A stretch of 28,817 nt of DNA from assembly GCA_003990745.1 (NCBI GenBank), contig RBNI01000602.1, positions 1 to 28,817 of the forward strand. The letters run 5' to 3'. The translations under genes and the position numbers were made by a program. Below the pieces are notes generated by a model. It had not been told where the DNA came from and ran no database searches. It saw only the letters and a list, made by a program, of their open reading frames with translations. The DNA comes from Jimgerdemannia flammicorona. Lineage: Eukaryota > Mucoromycota > Endogonomycetes > Endogonales > Endogonaceae. Below, piece by piece: positions 17,466 to 26,348 of this stretch (position 1 is the first letter of the stretch; the number at the start of each line of letters is the position of its first letter).

Positions 17466-19022
17466 ATGGCAAACCAACAGATTCTAGACCTTACAGCTCA
17501 AGTAGCCATAATGGCAGCAACCATTACTGCTTTAGCCGAACAGACCCGACCTACCAAAAATCTGAGCCTACCTACCTTCAATGGTACTGCCCAAGAAGTC
17601 CAAAGCTTCATTAGTATAGTTGACACCAACTTTGAAGCCAACCAATGGACCAATGAGCGAGTTGCTGACCGCGTTCTGACAAATAATCAAGACCACACTC
17701 TGGAACAACTCTTTGCTACCACCACAGCCTATGTCTGCCGAGTTGTTACATTCTTCCGAGGACCTGCCGAAGAATGGTGGCGAACCCTTCCTGAAAACCC
17801 CCTCACATGGGACACTCAACCTGCAGTAGTTGCTCAGAATGCAGCAAACAATACCCCAGGATATGGAGCCCACCCTGCAGCCCCTGGACTCAAACAACTC
17901 ATGATTGCTCAATACCGCAGCGAAACCATGATTGCCGAATCTCGAGTAAAACTCTGCAACCTCAAATTCGATGTATATGGCAAAGAAGAATTCGAAACCT
18001 TCTGTACAAAACTCGAGTCACTCCTGAACACTGTTGGCCTAGGATATATTGCCAATGGTGAAGCACGAAATGGTACAAGAGCAGACCACTTATTCGATGC
18101 CCTGCCTGAATGGCTTACTAGAAAAATCCGAGAACAAGGCCGCCCAGTTGGTTGCGATCACCAACAATGGTGCCTGGCAAGAATCAAGACTATGGTCAAG
18201 CGAATCCTAACAGCTGGACCAATTCTGCCTCGAAGACAATTCAACAACAAGGAAAAGACTTGGATCAAGAAAGAAGAACCCAAGCATGAAACATCCCGAG
18301 CTCCCTCCACATCCACCTCTTGGACACCCAGAAATCATGAACCCACCCAGCCAAGTACCTTCAAAAAACTCACAGAAGGAGAAAGAAATGAACTTCGAAG
18401 AAGTGGAGCATGCTTCTATTGCCGAAAGACAGGACACATGGCCAGTGCCTGCCCTAACCAAAAACCCCGAACAGCAACACGAGCAACTGTTACCACTCTG
18501 CACCACCTCAACAACCTGACCACCAGAACACTAGACTTTGTCAAGTTAAGACAAACTGCTAAGGCCCCAACCAAAGGAAGTCAAAAAGCAGCTGGATATG
18601 ACCTGTATGCAGCCGAAGAAGCTATAGTCTCCAACCGAGAAGTCAAGCAAGTCTACACAGGAATCAGCATCCAAATTCCTGAAGGACATGTTGGAAGAAT
18701 ATGCTGTCGCAGCAGCCTGGCATTGAAAGGACTCTCAGTAGAAGGAGGAGTCATTGACAAGGATTATACAGGCGAAATTATTGTCCTCATCCGAAACCAT
18801 AGTTGGACACCCTTCAAGATCCCCATAGGTTTCTGCATAGCTCAGATCCTATTCGAGAAAATTGAGTCAACCCTGACAGTCAAGGAAGTCCCTGAACTAC
18901 TGCCCACCATCCGAGGATCCAAAGGATTTGGCTCATCAAACAAGGCCCCAGCCCAACCTACCATAAACAAAGAAGAACAATTCTACAAGAAAATCGAAGA
19001 CAGATATGTACCAAGTGGCTGA
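17466..19022 (+). CDS. gag: Gag core, CCHC zinc knuckle and dUTPase domain
   Basis: There are 518 residues from ATG 17466 to TGA 19020. Residues about 30-260 are a Gag capsid-like region (LSLPTFNGTAQEVQSFI, then FFRGPAEEWWRTL and a long helical segment). A CX2CX4HX4C zinc knuckle spans residues 316-329 (C316, C319, H324, C329), for RNA binding. Residues about 360-491 are a dUTPase. Motif 1 is AAGYDLYA (375-382), motif 2 RSSLA (415-419) and motif 3 GGVIDKDYTGEI (427-438, with Asp431 as the expected catalytic base). Motif 4 is IGFCIAQILF, and motif 5 RGSKGFGSS (483-491) is the glycine-rich P-loop-like tail. All five motifs of trimeric dUTPases are present in order with normal spacing. The enzyme hydrolyses dUTP to dUMP and would keep uracil out of the cDNA. 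It is fused in frame to Gag, directly before the protease. Confidence 0.9.
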   Translation: MANQQILDLTAQVAIMAATITALAEQTRPTKNLSLPTFNGTAQEVQSFISIVDTNFEANQWTNERVADRVLTNNQDHTLEQLFATTTAYVCRVVTFFRGPAEEWWRTLPENPLTWDTQPAVVAQNAANNTPGYGAHPAAPGLKQLMIAQYRSETMIAESRVKLCNLKFDVYGKEEFETFCTKLESLLNTVGLGYIANGEARNGTRADHLFDALPEWLTRKIREQGRPVGCDHQQWCLARIKTMVKRILTAGPILPRRQFNNKEKTWIKKEEPKHETSRAPSTSTSWTPRNHEPTQPSTFKKLTEGERNELRRSGACFYCRKTGHMASACPNQKPRTATRATVTTLHHLNNLTTRTLDFVKLRQTAKAPTKGSQKAAGYDLYAAEEAIVSNREVKQVYTGISIQIPEGHVGRICCRSSLALKGLSVEGGVIDKDYTGEIIVLIRNHSWTPFKIPIGFCIAQILFEKIESTLTVKEVPELLPTIRGSKGFGSSNKAPAQPTINKEEQFYKKIEDRYVPSG

Positions 19023-19454
19023 TGTCCCCATGGCATTGGAATATACTCTTCCCGAATGATTGATGATTGCTTCTCTTGTGTCAATGAACTGGCTCAAAGA
19101 AGAACCAACAGAAGAAAAGCTCCTACAACTGAAATCACCACCATTGGATCAGACAAACTGCTTACACTTAAGGCTTTTGTCAACCGAGCACCTGTCAAGA
19201 TTATGATAGACAGTGGTGCCTCAGGCAATTTCATCAATGAAGAAACAGCCAACAGACTCAAGGTCTTCACCTCACCAGTGCAATAAACTCAAGCAGTTGC
19301 CACAGCTGATGGAACCTCACATGTTATTAGCAAAGAAGTCCGCAACCTACCCTTCCGAATTGGTGACTACCGAGTACATGTTACCCTCCAAATCGTACCA
19401 CTTCCTGACAATGAAATCATCCTTGGGACTCCATGGTTAAAACAAGAGAACCCT
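19023..19454 (+). pseudogene. Gypsy-A aspartic protease
   Basis: The in-frame continuation of gag contains IMIDSGASGNFI, with the catalytic Asp codon at 19209-19211, in the DSGA form usual for retropepsins of Ty3/Gypsy. ILGTPWL near 19420 is the family end motif. A TAA at 19284-19286 splits the domain, probably a mutated CAA. The enzyme would mature the polyprotein. Confidence 0.8.
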
Positions 19455-21302
19455 ATGATCGATTGGGTAAACCATTCTCTGACCATCAAGAAAGGACGCC
19501 ACAACTTCAAACTGCAAGGTGAAAAGGACCCACTCAACTCTAGTGACCCTGGACCAAAGATCACTCACATCAACAAGCTACAACTCAAGAAATTGGCCAA
19601 GAAATGTCCTCTTTTTGCCATCTCCATCCGTCCATCCAAAGGAGAACCTGAGAACTCCGAAGAAGACTTTTCCAAAGTTGACAGGCGTGTCAGACCTCTA
19701 CTCCAGAAATTCCGAGACATATTCCCAAAGAAACTTCCAAAAGGCCTACTACCGAAACGAGCAGTGGACCATGCCATCAAGACTATTCCAGATGCCAAAC
19801 CAGCCTTCAAGTCAATCTACCACATGTCTCCAAGAGAAATCGACGCACTCAAGAAGGAAATCGATGAACTCCTAGAACAAGGATTCATCAGACCCAGTGT
19901 ATCACCTTACGGTGCACCAGTCCTCTTTGTTGTCAAGAAAGGAGGAGATCTGCGAATGTGCATTGATTACTGCGACCTCAATGAACAGACCATCAAGAAC
20001 TGTTGCCTACTACCAAGAATCGATGAAATATTTGATAGGCTCACCAACCCGCAATTCATGAGCTCTTTTGATCTGCGAAATGGCTACTGGCAAATTGCCA
20101 TGAAAGAAGAAGATATCTACAAGACAGCCTTCCGAACCTGCTATGGATACTTCGAATTCCTGGTTATGCCTTTTGGCTTAACTAATGCTCCTGCAACCTT
20201 CCAGACACTGATGAATACCATTCTGCACCCATACCTGGACAAATTCGTTGTTGTCTACATTGACGACATCCTAGTCTTCAGCAAAACCCTGGAGGAACAT
20301 CTCGAACACCTTGAACTAGTACTACTGAAACTCCGAGAAAACCGACTCTTTGCAAAACTCAGCAAGTGTGAATTCCTCCTGAAAGAAATCCAATTCCTTG
20401 GACACATTGTCACACCAAATGGAATCAAAGTGGACCCCAGCAAAATCTCCACAATCAAGGATTGGCCCAGACCCAAGAAGTTGAAAGACCTACAGTCATT
20501 CCTGGGATTAGCAAACTATTACAGGCGATTTGTTGCCAACTTTGCCAAAATCGCTACGGCCCTCACCCAAATGACCAAGCACAACAAGAAACAAGAACAA
20601 CCCTGGACCATGAAACAAGAGAAAGACTTCAACAATCTTGTAAATTGGGGACCCAAACAAGATACTGCCTTTCAAGCACTAAAGGATGCCTTGATAACTA
20701 CCCCAGTACTTCAAGCGGCAAACTCTGCCCTGCCATACGAAGTTACTACTGATGCCTCTGACCTAGCCCTTGGAGCAGTACTCATGCAAGAAGGACACCC
20801 TGTGGCCTATCACTCCCGCAAGTTCAATGATGCCGAGATCAACTACGCAACCCACGAAAAAGAAATGCTAGCCATCGTAGACACTCTGATCAAATGGCGA
20901 CCATACCTGGAAGGAGCACACTTCACCGTATTGACTGACCACAAGTCATTAGTCAACATCAAGACCCAGGCTACCCTTTCTCGAAAGCAAGCCAGATGGA
21001 TGAAAGTTCTCACCAATTTTGACTATGAAATCCAGTACCACCCTGGCAAGGAAAACATTGTTGCCGATGCAATCTCTAGACCACCCATTGAAGAAGTCAT
21101 CCAAACTCTCACCTTGGTTACAAACTCCATCATGGAACAAATTATCACAGCATGTGCTGATGATAAAGAAGCTCAAGTACTCCGTGAAATCCTGAACAGT
21201 GGCGATACTGACAAGCATACCCGGTACAATCAATACCAACTGAAGGATAATGCTATCTACTATAAGGACAGACTGTATGTTCCAAACAACCGAGACCTCT
21301 GA
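19455..21302 (+). CDS. pol: Gypsy-A reverse transcriptase and RNase H
   Basis: There are 615 open codons from ATG 19455 to TGA 21300; the ATG is internal to the polyprotein. [22 protein letters not shown], the [11 protein letters not shown] block (the second residue is normally Arg; here Cys from TGC), [37 protein letters not shown], and the catalytic YIDD at 20256-20267 followed by FLGHIV. RNase [14 protein letters not shown], then the Glu in [16 protein letters not shown], and the end motif [15 protein letters not shown] near 21030-21080. The RT-RNase H unit looks complete, with the catalytic acidic residues in place, and is the best preserved enzyme in the window. Confidence 0.92.
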   Translation: MIDWVNHSLTIKKGRHNFKLQGEKDPLNSSDPGPKITHINKLQLKKLAKKCPLFAISIRPSKGEPENSEEDFSKVDRRVRPLLQKFRDIFPKKLPKGLLPKRAVDHAIKTIPDAKPAFKSIYHMSPREIDALKKEIDELLEQGFIRPSVSPYGAPVLFVVKKGGDLRMCIDYCDLNEQTIKNCCLLPRIDEIFDRLTNPQFMSSFDLRNGYWQIAMKEEDIYKTAFRTCYGYFEFLVMPFGLTNAPATFQTLMNTILHPYLDKFVVVYIDDILVFSKTLEEHLEHLELVLLKLRENRLFAKLSKCEFLLKEIQFLGHIVTPNGIKVDPSKISTIKDWPRPKKLKDLQSFLGLANYYRRFVANFAKIATALTQMTKHNKKQEQPWTMKQEKDFNNLVNWGPKQDTAFQALKDALITTPVLQAANSALPYEVTTDASDLALGAVLMQEGHPVAYHSRKFNDAEINYATHEKEMLAIVDTLIKWRPYLEGAHFTVLTDHKSLVNIKTQATLSRKQARWMKVLTNFDYEIQYHPGKENIVADAISRPPIEEVIQTLTLVTNSIMEQIITACADDKEAQVLREILNSGDTDKHTRYNQYQLKDNAIYYKDRLYVPNNRDL

Positions 21303-22190
21303 AGGACTATCCTATTTGAATGTCATGATGCCCCTACAGCTGGACATTTAGGATTTGACAAATGCTATGAAGTTATCTCCCGGAACTTCTATTGGCCCTG
21401 CATGGCAGATCAGCTAAAGACCTATATCACTTCCTGTGATGCCTGCCAACGAAACAAGTCCTCAACACTAGCAAAACCTGGCCTACTCCACCCTATCTCA
21501 GTACCATCCGCTAATTGGGAACAAATCTCTATGGACTTCATTGTACAACTACCCCGAACAAAGAACGGGAAAGATGCAATTGTTGTCTTCGTGGACTATC
21601 TCAGCAAACAAGCTCATTTTGTGCCAACTACCACTACCGCAACAGCACCAGACATAGCCACACTCTTGTTTGACAATATCTTCTGCTATCATGGTCTTCC
21701 TAAGATCATTGTTAGTGACCGAGATCCGAAGTTCACCAGCCATTTTTGGAAAGCCCTCCATGCACACCTTGGAACGAAACTTGCACTATCCACAGCCTTT
21801 CACCCTGAAACTGATGGCCAAACTGAAAGAATGAACCGAACTCTGGAACAAATGCTAAGGAACTATGTTTCCTACCGACAAGATGATTGGCATGAACACC
21901 TCACCACAATCGAGTTTGCCTATAACAACAGCAAGCAAGCCTCTCTTGGAATGACCCCATTCTTCGCCAATACTGGACAAAACCCAAACACTCCTCTGAC
22001 ACTCATCCGAACCACTGAAGAACCCTCTACAGTTGAAGCTGTTGAAGAATTCCTGCTCCGAATGCATAATCTAAGCCAGATCGCAATTGAGAATTTATCA
22101 CGAGCTCAAGAACAACAGTCACAGTATGTTAACCAACACCGCCAAGAAGAAACTTTTGATATTGGAGAAAAAGTTCTACTAGACATCTGA
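21303..22190 (+). pseudogene. pol: Gypsy-A integrase
   Basis: The HHCC zinc-binding region starts just after the TGA (CHDAPTAGHLGFDKCYEVI, then CDACQ near 21440). The catalytic triad is the Asp in SMDFIVQLP (near 21535), the Asp in VSDRDPKFTSHFW (near 21715) and the Glu in HPETDGQTERMNRTLEQM (near 21815). The ATG at 21402 lies inside the zinc finger and is not a real start. The frame ends at TGA 22188-22190, which again fits CGA. Integrase inserts the cDNA; the 5-bp GAGTT duplication is its footprint here. Confidence 0.85.
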
Positions 22191-22598
22191 GTATACCGAG
22201 TTGATAACCTCAAGCACAGACCATCTACAAAGCTGAACAGCAAGTTCATTGGACCATTTGAAGTCATTGCACAAGTCTCTCCTACTTCATACAAATTGGC
22301 ACTACCAGACACCATTAAGATTCACCCAGTCTTCAATGTCCAACGTCTCAAGCGATACAATGACAATGATGATGAACTATTTCCAAACCAAACCACCAAA
22401 CCACCTGCACCTGTCGTTATTAATGACCAAGAAGAATACGAAGTTGAACAAATCCTCAACAAATGTGGCCACAAGAACCACCCTGAGTACCTTGTCAAAT
22501 GGAAAGGATATCCAATCCATGATGCAACATGGGAACCCAAGACCAATCTTCAGAATGCTACCAACTTAGTTCAGGAATATGATTCCTTGAACAACTGA
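22191..22598 (+). pseudogene. pol: Integrase C-terminus (GPF) and chromodomain
   Basis: The frame continues after the TGA at 22188 with NSKFIGPFEVI, the GPY/F module typical of chromoviral integrases. A linker follows, then a chromodomain (about 22434-22580): YEVEQILNKCGH, YLVKWKGYP and the aromatic/Trp positions in ATWEPKTNL. Chromodomains bind methylated histone tails and steer integration to heterochromatin. That fits insertion into another retroelement here, though one insertion proves nothing. The frame ends at 22596-22598. Confidence 0.88.
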
Positions 22599-23010
22599 AA
22601 ACCAATTACTCTGATACCTATCAGTACATACTATATATTACCCTCCCGAACACTATAATTATTACGAGCAAAATCAAGAACTCAGCAAGACAAGAATACT
22701 GACCCTCTGGAAAAATAGCAAAACTGAAAGCAAGCCTATTCTCCCTGTACCACTGGTGGGAAACAAGGCGTAGACATTTAAGAAGATTCCTTAGAGGAAA
22801 TTCTCCAGCAGTGAATGATGTCAGAATCACTTCCGGCACACGGCATCGAACACACGACCCTTTAACGTGTGAATCCAATGCGTTAGGCAACTGTACTATG
22901 AGCATGCCACTTTCTGGGAAAAATGGACTTTACTGAACTTTTGACCTCCTAAACGGTGTAACAATACTAGAACAAAATTAGAAGGCTCCGACAAGGATAT
23001 TGAAAGCTAA
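22599..23010 (+). other. Gypsy-A 3' untranslated region
   Basis: There are 412 bases between the chromodomain stop and the PPT with no reading frame on the plus strand that I can support. A tRNA-like sequence in antisense orientation lies at 22835-22908. Confidence 0.6.
22835..22908 (-). ncRNA. tRNA-like sequence, antisense in the Gypsy-A 3' UTR (degenerate)
   Basis: The minus strand has a 7-bp acceptor-like pairing, GGCATGC (22908-22902) with GTGTGCC (22841-22835), counting two G-T pairs. It also has an A-box-like TAGTACAGTTGCCTAACGC, a loop TTCACAC that would give anticodon CAC (Val), and a B-box-like GTTCGATGCC. Overall length is 74 nt, right for a tRNA. The anticodon stem and T stem do not pair well, so it is not a functional tRNA. 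It could be a captured and decayed tRNA or a coincidence. Confidence 0.35.
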
Positions 23011-23021
23011 GAAGGGGAGAG
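23011..23021 (+). other. Polypurine tract of Gypsy-A
   Basis: GAAGGGGAGAG ends one base before the 3' LTR start TGTAAGCG at 23023. It is the expected plus-strand primer site. Confidence 0.75.
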
Positions 23022-23311
23022 TTGTAAGCGCACAACCTCCAAGCCACCGAGATCACACGTCACCCTCTGGACAAGCTGCTGAAATCACACGTGACCTCCG
23101 AACAAATCTAGAAATCACCTGCCTGATCACGAAGCTGAGTCAAACCGAAGTCACAGCGCACAAAGCTGAGTCAACACGAAGTCACAGAACACAAGATTCA
23201 TACAAACGGAATCTTACCAATCAGGACCAAATGTATATATACCGAGCACTGAGACACGTCGAAACAGAGAACCAAAACAAACAACAACCACAACTTCCAA
23301 TACACACAAAC

Positions 23312-24409
23312 ATGACCACTGAGATCTACAACCGCATCTGCGCTGACATTTGGAATGCCATTGTCAACTGAGCCACACCCCCTCTGCCCCTCATGAATAT
23401 CCATAGCCTGGCACCCCTCTACTTCGTGGAAGCCTGATGGAACGCCCTGAACATACTCAATGAGGCCTACCGAATTGGACAAATCTCAAGCTACTACCAA
23501 ATTGGCCGCCTCCTGGAAGACATGGTCGAACACCACCATGATATAGACATTACTCAGATGTCTCAACACCAGAAGCTCATTGCTCGCAAACATCGAGAAC
23601 TCTTCTACGAGTACAACACCTTCATCCCCCGCCTCTGAGTCACTACCAGTGAAATGGTTGCTACCCTGTCCTATGGCTAAATCGATGACATGATACAAGA
23701 ACTCAACCACAAGTACCTCGAGTACGTCCAGACCACAGACAGAACCTTCCCGCACCCCGATGACCATATTCTGCAAATGCCCCAAGTTGGATACGCTATG
23801 AAGGACATCTACGATATAATCCACTTCGATGAAGATGAAGCAAAAGACAATGATCCCTCTGACACCGACATGACCTCAAGTCAAGGATCCCTGCCGACCC
23901 TGATCACGCTGCCAACCTTGCCGATGAGCTTACAACAGTTCATAACTACCTACGAGACTTATTGGGACAATGACCACTGGCACGAATACCAACCCGCATT
24001 CACCCCCGATTACTTCAACTATAATGAAGAGACTGGAGAACACAACCTGTACCTTCAGACAACTCTCGAAATCGAACCAACAACTCCACTACCTGAGTAC
24101 AAGCGATATGAACTACAGCCACCAGCTTACTACAACCCCACGACTCATAGTGCCGTAACTTATAGGAGGTACGCAGACAGCGAATCCGATGAAAGCGAAG
24201 ACAATACACCCATCCTTCGCCCACCAACACCTTATCCAGCATACAAGACAGATGATGCTATCCTATGGGACAGTGACGAAGTTCCAATGTATTATTACCT
24301 CAGTGAACAAGGAGAAGTAATCCGCGAACCACTCTTCCTAGATGACTACTTCATCAGAGATGATGCAATCGATGGTGATGTCATCGAAGACTACCCAGAT
24401 AGTGCCTAA
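23312..24409 (+). pseudogene. U3-encoded ORF in the 3' LTR of Gypsy-A
   Basis: This is the counterpart of the 5' LTR frame, ATG 23312 to TAA 24407-24409. Stops are TGA 23369-23371, TGA 23435-23437 (CGA in the 5' LTR), TGA 23636-23638 and TAA 23678-23680 (CAA in the 5' LTR). After 23680 the frame is fully open for 242 codons, and the stretch from ATG 23690 (239 residues) is the longest intact part. It covers the acidic middle and the Pro/Tyr-rich tail. Amino-acid changes between the two copies are mostly consequences of transitions. Confidence 0.65.
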
Positions 24410-24731
24410 ACCTATAAATAGTCTAGCAGTCATAGTATAGATAGAATAGCCCTATATGACGTGACTGTGAACTGACTCAGCAGTCAGATGATCTCTTGAC
24501 CTGTCAGATCACTATTGTACTACGTGACTGCATTCCAACTCAGCAAAGCACTAAGTGCTACATCCATATCTAGCATAGTCCAGATAGCCCCTCACTAGTA
24601 TAAATACCCCCTCCCCCAGACCTCAGAATCTCAGACTTGAAGACCTGAACAATCCGAACACAACTCCTGAGCACTTCCCCACAATATCCCTTTACACAAC
24701 TACTCCTAGTATAGCAATATCATGAATAGCG

Positions 24732-24737
24732 AATAAA
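24732..24737 (+). terminator. Poly(A) signal AATAAA in Gypsy-A 3' LTR
   Basis: Same motif as at 16139 in the 5' LTR. This is the expected end signal of the genomic transcript. Confidence 0.55.
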
Positions 24738-25095
24738 CCTATTTCATAACCCACAAACCACTCTTAAGTAAATCCGCTTCCTGTTAGGTCCTACTCCTAA
24801 CCCCGTCACGAAATTTCCTAATTGGATATTGTCTGCAGTGATATGCCAATTCAACTAAGCTGGTCTTAGTTTCTCGAACTTCCTGAAATACGGAAAATCC
24901 TGAACATCCAGAACTAGTCCGAAAAAGGACTTTGGTTGAGACATCAACCCAATCTTGAAATCAATAAGCGTAGAGGATGTACTCCATACGAAATTGATCT
25001 TGACCATAAGAAAACGGTCTTTCAGAATATCCAGAACTTCCAGAAAACCCTTCCAGAACTATGTAACGGTTACCCTAAAAAGCAACCCTCTTACA

Positions 25096-25100
25096 GAGTT
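25096..25100. repeat. Target-site duplication, right
   Basis: GAGTT directly follows the LTR end CTCTTACA. Removing the element and one copy of the pentamer preserves the reading frame of the interrupted Gypsy-B U3 ORF, confirming the exact boundaries. Confidence 0.9.
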
Positions 25101-25815
25101 CTTGGGCCTCCTCTTCAAAGACAGGAACTTCTTGGGCTTCTTCTTGATTCAGTTCCCAAATGATGAGGTGTGAATTGTGGCTGACAGGGTGGTGGGTGGT
25201 TGGGGTAGCTCCAACAGGTGTCTCTATAGTGATGGGCAGTCCTTCAAATATCTCCATAAGACTCATTAGGTGATCTTGATGGTTGTCTTGGAGTGGGGTG
25301 GTGTGGAAACCTGGCTGAGTAGATTCGGTTTGTTGGCTTCCTATGGCGATGCAGTTGCTGCCAATAGCATTGGCTACTTCAGATTCTATCCAGTCAGCAT
25401 CTTCAGTTGAAAGGCAGGAGAGGCTGCCAGCTGTTACTCCTTGCAAGTGTGCTATAGCCCAGGGAATATGGCGGAAGATTTGATGGACACAGAGGGCTCT
25501 CTTGATTAGCCGGCTAGTGGTTAACATTTCAGCAATGAGGTCTTCCTGGTCGCCTTCTTGAGTCTCATTGCGAAGGCGGTGCCTGATTTCATAGTCATGC
25601 CAGAGGGTCATTCGTTCGGTAGTGTCTTTGAGCTATTGGGTCATTATATAGCGGTAGTTGATGAAGTGTCCAAGGTCCTCAGTATAGAAGTTCAGGTGTT
25701 CAGAAGTATCTGGGCACCAGATGGCCTTCTTGATAGCTTTAAAGATCAGGGTCTTTGGGCCAGGCAAAGGGGTAGAGCGACAGGAGGTCTGGTTGGATCG
25801 GCGAATAGGAGGCAT
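25096..25815 (-). pseudogene. U3-encoded ORF of Gypsy-B copy 1, N-terminal part
   Basis: ATG at 25815-25813 starts a frame of 240 codons reaching the Gypsy-A insertion. A single TAG (25635-25633, codon 61) interrupts it; the next codons continue sensibly, so the stop is probably a mutated CAG. The protein is basic at its N-terminus (MPPIRRSNQTSCRS). It then has helix-forming Arg/Glu/His-rich sequence (LWHDYEIRHRLRNETQ; LIKRALCVHQIFRHI) and turns acidic near the insertion (EEAQEVPVFEEEAQEL). It has no family that I recognise, no signal peptide and no membrane segment, so an env-like protein is unlikely. A homologous relic sits at the same LTR position in Gypsy-B copy 2. A TATA-like element lies 57 bp upstream. 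The remaining 88 codons lie at 14424-14158. An accessory protein made from the LTR itself is my inference. Confidence 0.7.
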
Positions 25816-25871
25816 TGTGTAGTGGGTACTTGGTTCTTTTGGTGCTGATCCCTGAGGCGGAGTATGGTTCC

Positions 25872-25879
25872 TTAAATAA
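25872..25879 (-). promoter_or_regulatory. TATA-like box upstream of the Gypsy-B U3 ORF
   Basis: The minus strand reads TTATTTAA 57 bp before the ATG at 25815. This is separate from the retroelement promoter TATA further along the LTR (13790-13783). Confidence 0.4.
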
Positions 25880-26023
25880 CAGGGTCTTCATTTTGGCTCA
25901 GTTCATCTTGTCTTCTTTTGGGATGATCACCTAATGGGTCAGGCTGTCTATTTGATTGTCACGCCATTATGTCATCTGATCTTAGCAGTCACCGGTACTC
26001 CATTGTCAATTGCTTACGTCACA

Positions 26024-26035
26024 TCTGCCCCTTGC
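26024..26035 (-). other. Polypurine tract of Gypsy-B copy 1
   Basis: Minus-strand GCAAGGGGCAGA immediately precedes the LTR start TGTGACGT. It is the expected plus-strand DNA priming site. Copy 2 has GTAAGAGGCAGA at the same place. Confidence 0.65.
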
Positions 26036-26084
26036 AAAATTAGAGCCATCCTCGGCAGTGAGGGTTACACAGAGTTGGGTGGTC

Positions 26085-26348
26085 TTAACTCCAGGGACGA
26101 GCAGAATGCTGGCGCATTTGTGAGGACTGGCCATCCTTGTCTAGGGCGAGGGCTCCCATAGTCGCAGCTGGGGGTTCGAACCCATCAGAAATAGTATTAC
26201 TTGTAATCCGAGGCAATTTCTTAGTAACAATGTCTGTCACGTGGATGGGCTTGAGTCTGGTTCCAACGTTGTTGGCTTTCTTGAGTTCCGAGTGAAATGT
26301 CCGTCGTATCTCCAGCGGAGACGACACAGACAGAGTGAACAGGATTGT
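26085..26348 (-). pseudogene. Possible C-terminal extension of Gypsy-B pol
   Basis: The pol frame stays open for about 87 codons after the TGA at 26351-26349, to a stop at 26087-26085. The segment (from MSSPLEIRRTFHSELKK) is basic, with a later EPPAATMGALALDKDG stretch. Copy 2 keeps a recognisable EPPAMTIGALTLDKNG equivalent near 9850. Whether the TGA is the true end of pol or another CGA-to-TGA change is unresolved. Part of this stretch overlaps a GGGTTCGAACCC palindrome (26172-26183), so conservation could reflect the nucleic acid instead. Confidence 0.35.

Larger units (their letters stand above)
16611..22598 (+). pseudogene. gag-pol: Gypsy-A gag-pol single frame, about 1,996 codons with four internal stops
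   Basis: All domains lie in one frame from 16611 to the stop at 22596-22598. Internal stops are TGA 19020-19022, TAA 19284-19286, TGA 21300-21302 and TGA 22188-22190. No frameshift is needed anywhere. The three TGA codons fit CGA (Arg) changed at a CpG: Arg in this element is very often CGA, and the flanking residues read straight on. The element uses the single-ORF layout known from several fungal chromoviruses. Frameshift or readthrough between gag and pol would be normal in the family; the TGA at 19020 lies just where such a signal could be (end of dUTPase, before PR), so that one could be programmed. The parts are given separately below. Confidence 0.85.
14430..25095 (+). mobile_element. 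Ty3/Gypsy-A: complete chromodomain retrotransposon with dUTPase
   Basis: This is a full-length 10,666-bp element: two 2,073-bp LTRs of exactly equal length, a PBS, one gag-pol frame, a PPT and the 5-bp duplication GAGTT on both sides. Domain order is Gag, CCHC, dUTPase, PR, RT, RNase H, IN, chromodomain. The chromodomain and the RT/IN spacing place it among chromoviruses. By eye the LTRs differ at about 64 positions, and all but one are transitions, so the divergence reflects cytosine mutation more than age. At least four in-frame stops interrupt gag-pol. It is inserted in the U3 ORF of Gypsy-B copy 1 and is the youngest layer here. Confidence 0.95.
23023..25095 (+). repeat. 3' LTR of Gypsy-A
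   Basis: Same length and termini as the 5' LTR, offset 8,593 bp. Differences are nearly all C/T and G/A and are spread along the whole LTR, in both directions between the two copies. This points to independent deamination of both copies. Confidence 0.95.
25096..26023 (-). repeat. 3' LTR of Gypsy-B copy 1, proximal part (U3 start)
   Basis: It starts TGTGACGTAAGC directly after the polypurine tract and contains a TATA-like TTATTTAA (25879-25872, minus). The first 240 codons of a U3 reading frame follow. It is cut by Gypsy-A within GAGTT, which is duplicated on the other side at 14425-14429. Confidence 0.9.

Noticed and set aside
16611..22598. Alternative genetic code in which TGA is a sense codon
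   Set aside because: The same genes use TGG for conserved Trp. TGA appears mostly at positions expected to be Arg CGA, and TAA and TAG stops occur as well. Mutation explains it better.
25096..25815. Split host gene interrupted by Gypsy-A
   Set aside because: The frame lies between the LTR termini TGTGACGT and ACGTCACA of Gypsy-B copy 1, next to its PPT, and has a homologue at the same place in copy 2, so it belongs to the element.
25096..25815. Envelope-like protein after pol in Gypsy-B
   Set aside because: No signal peptide, hydrophobic transmembrane segment or cysteine pattern, and the ATG lies inside the LTR rather than between pol and the PPT.
26172..26183. Functional tRNA gene around GGGTTCGAACCC
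   Set aside because: The palindrome resembles a T arm, but I cannot fold a full cloverleaf on either strand; kept only as a comparison to the 22835-22908 sequence.
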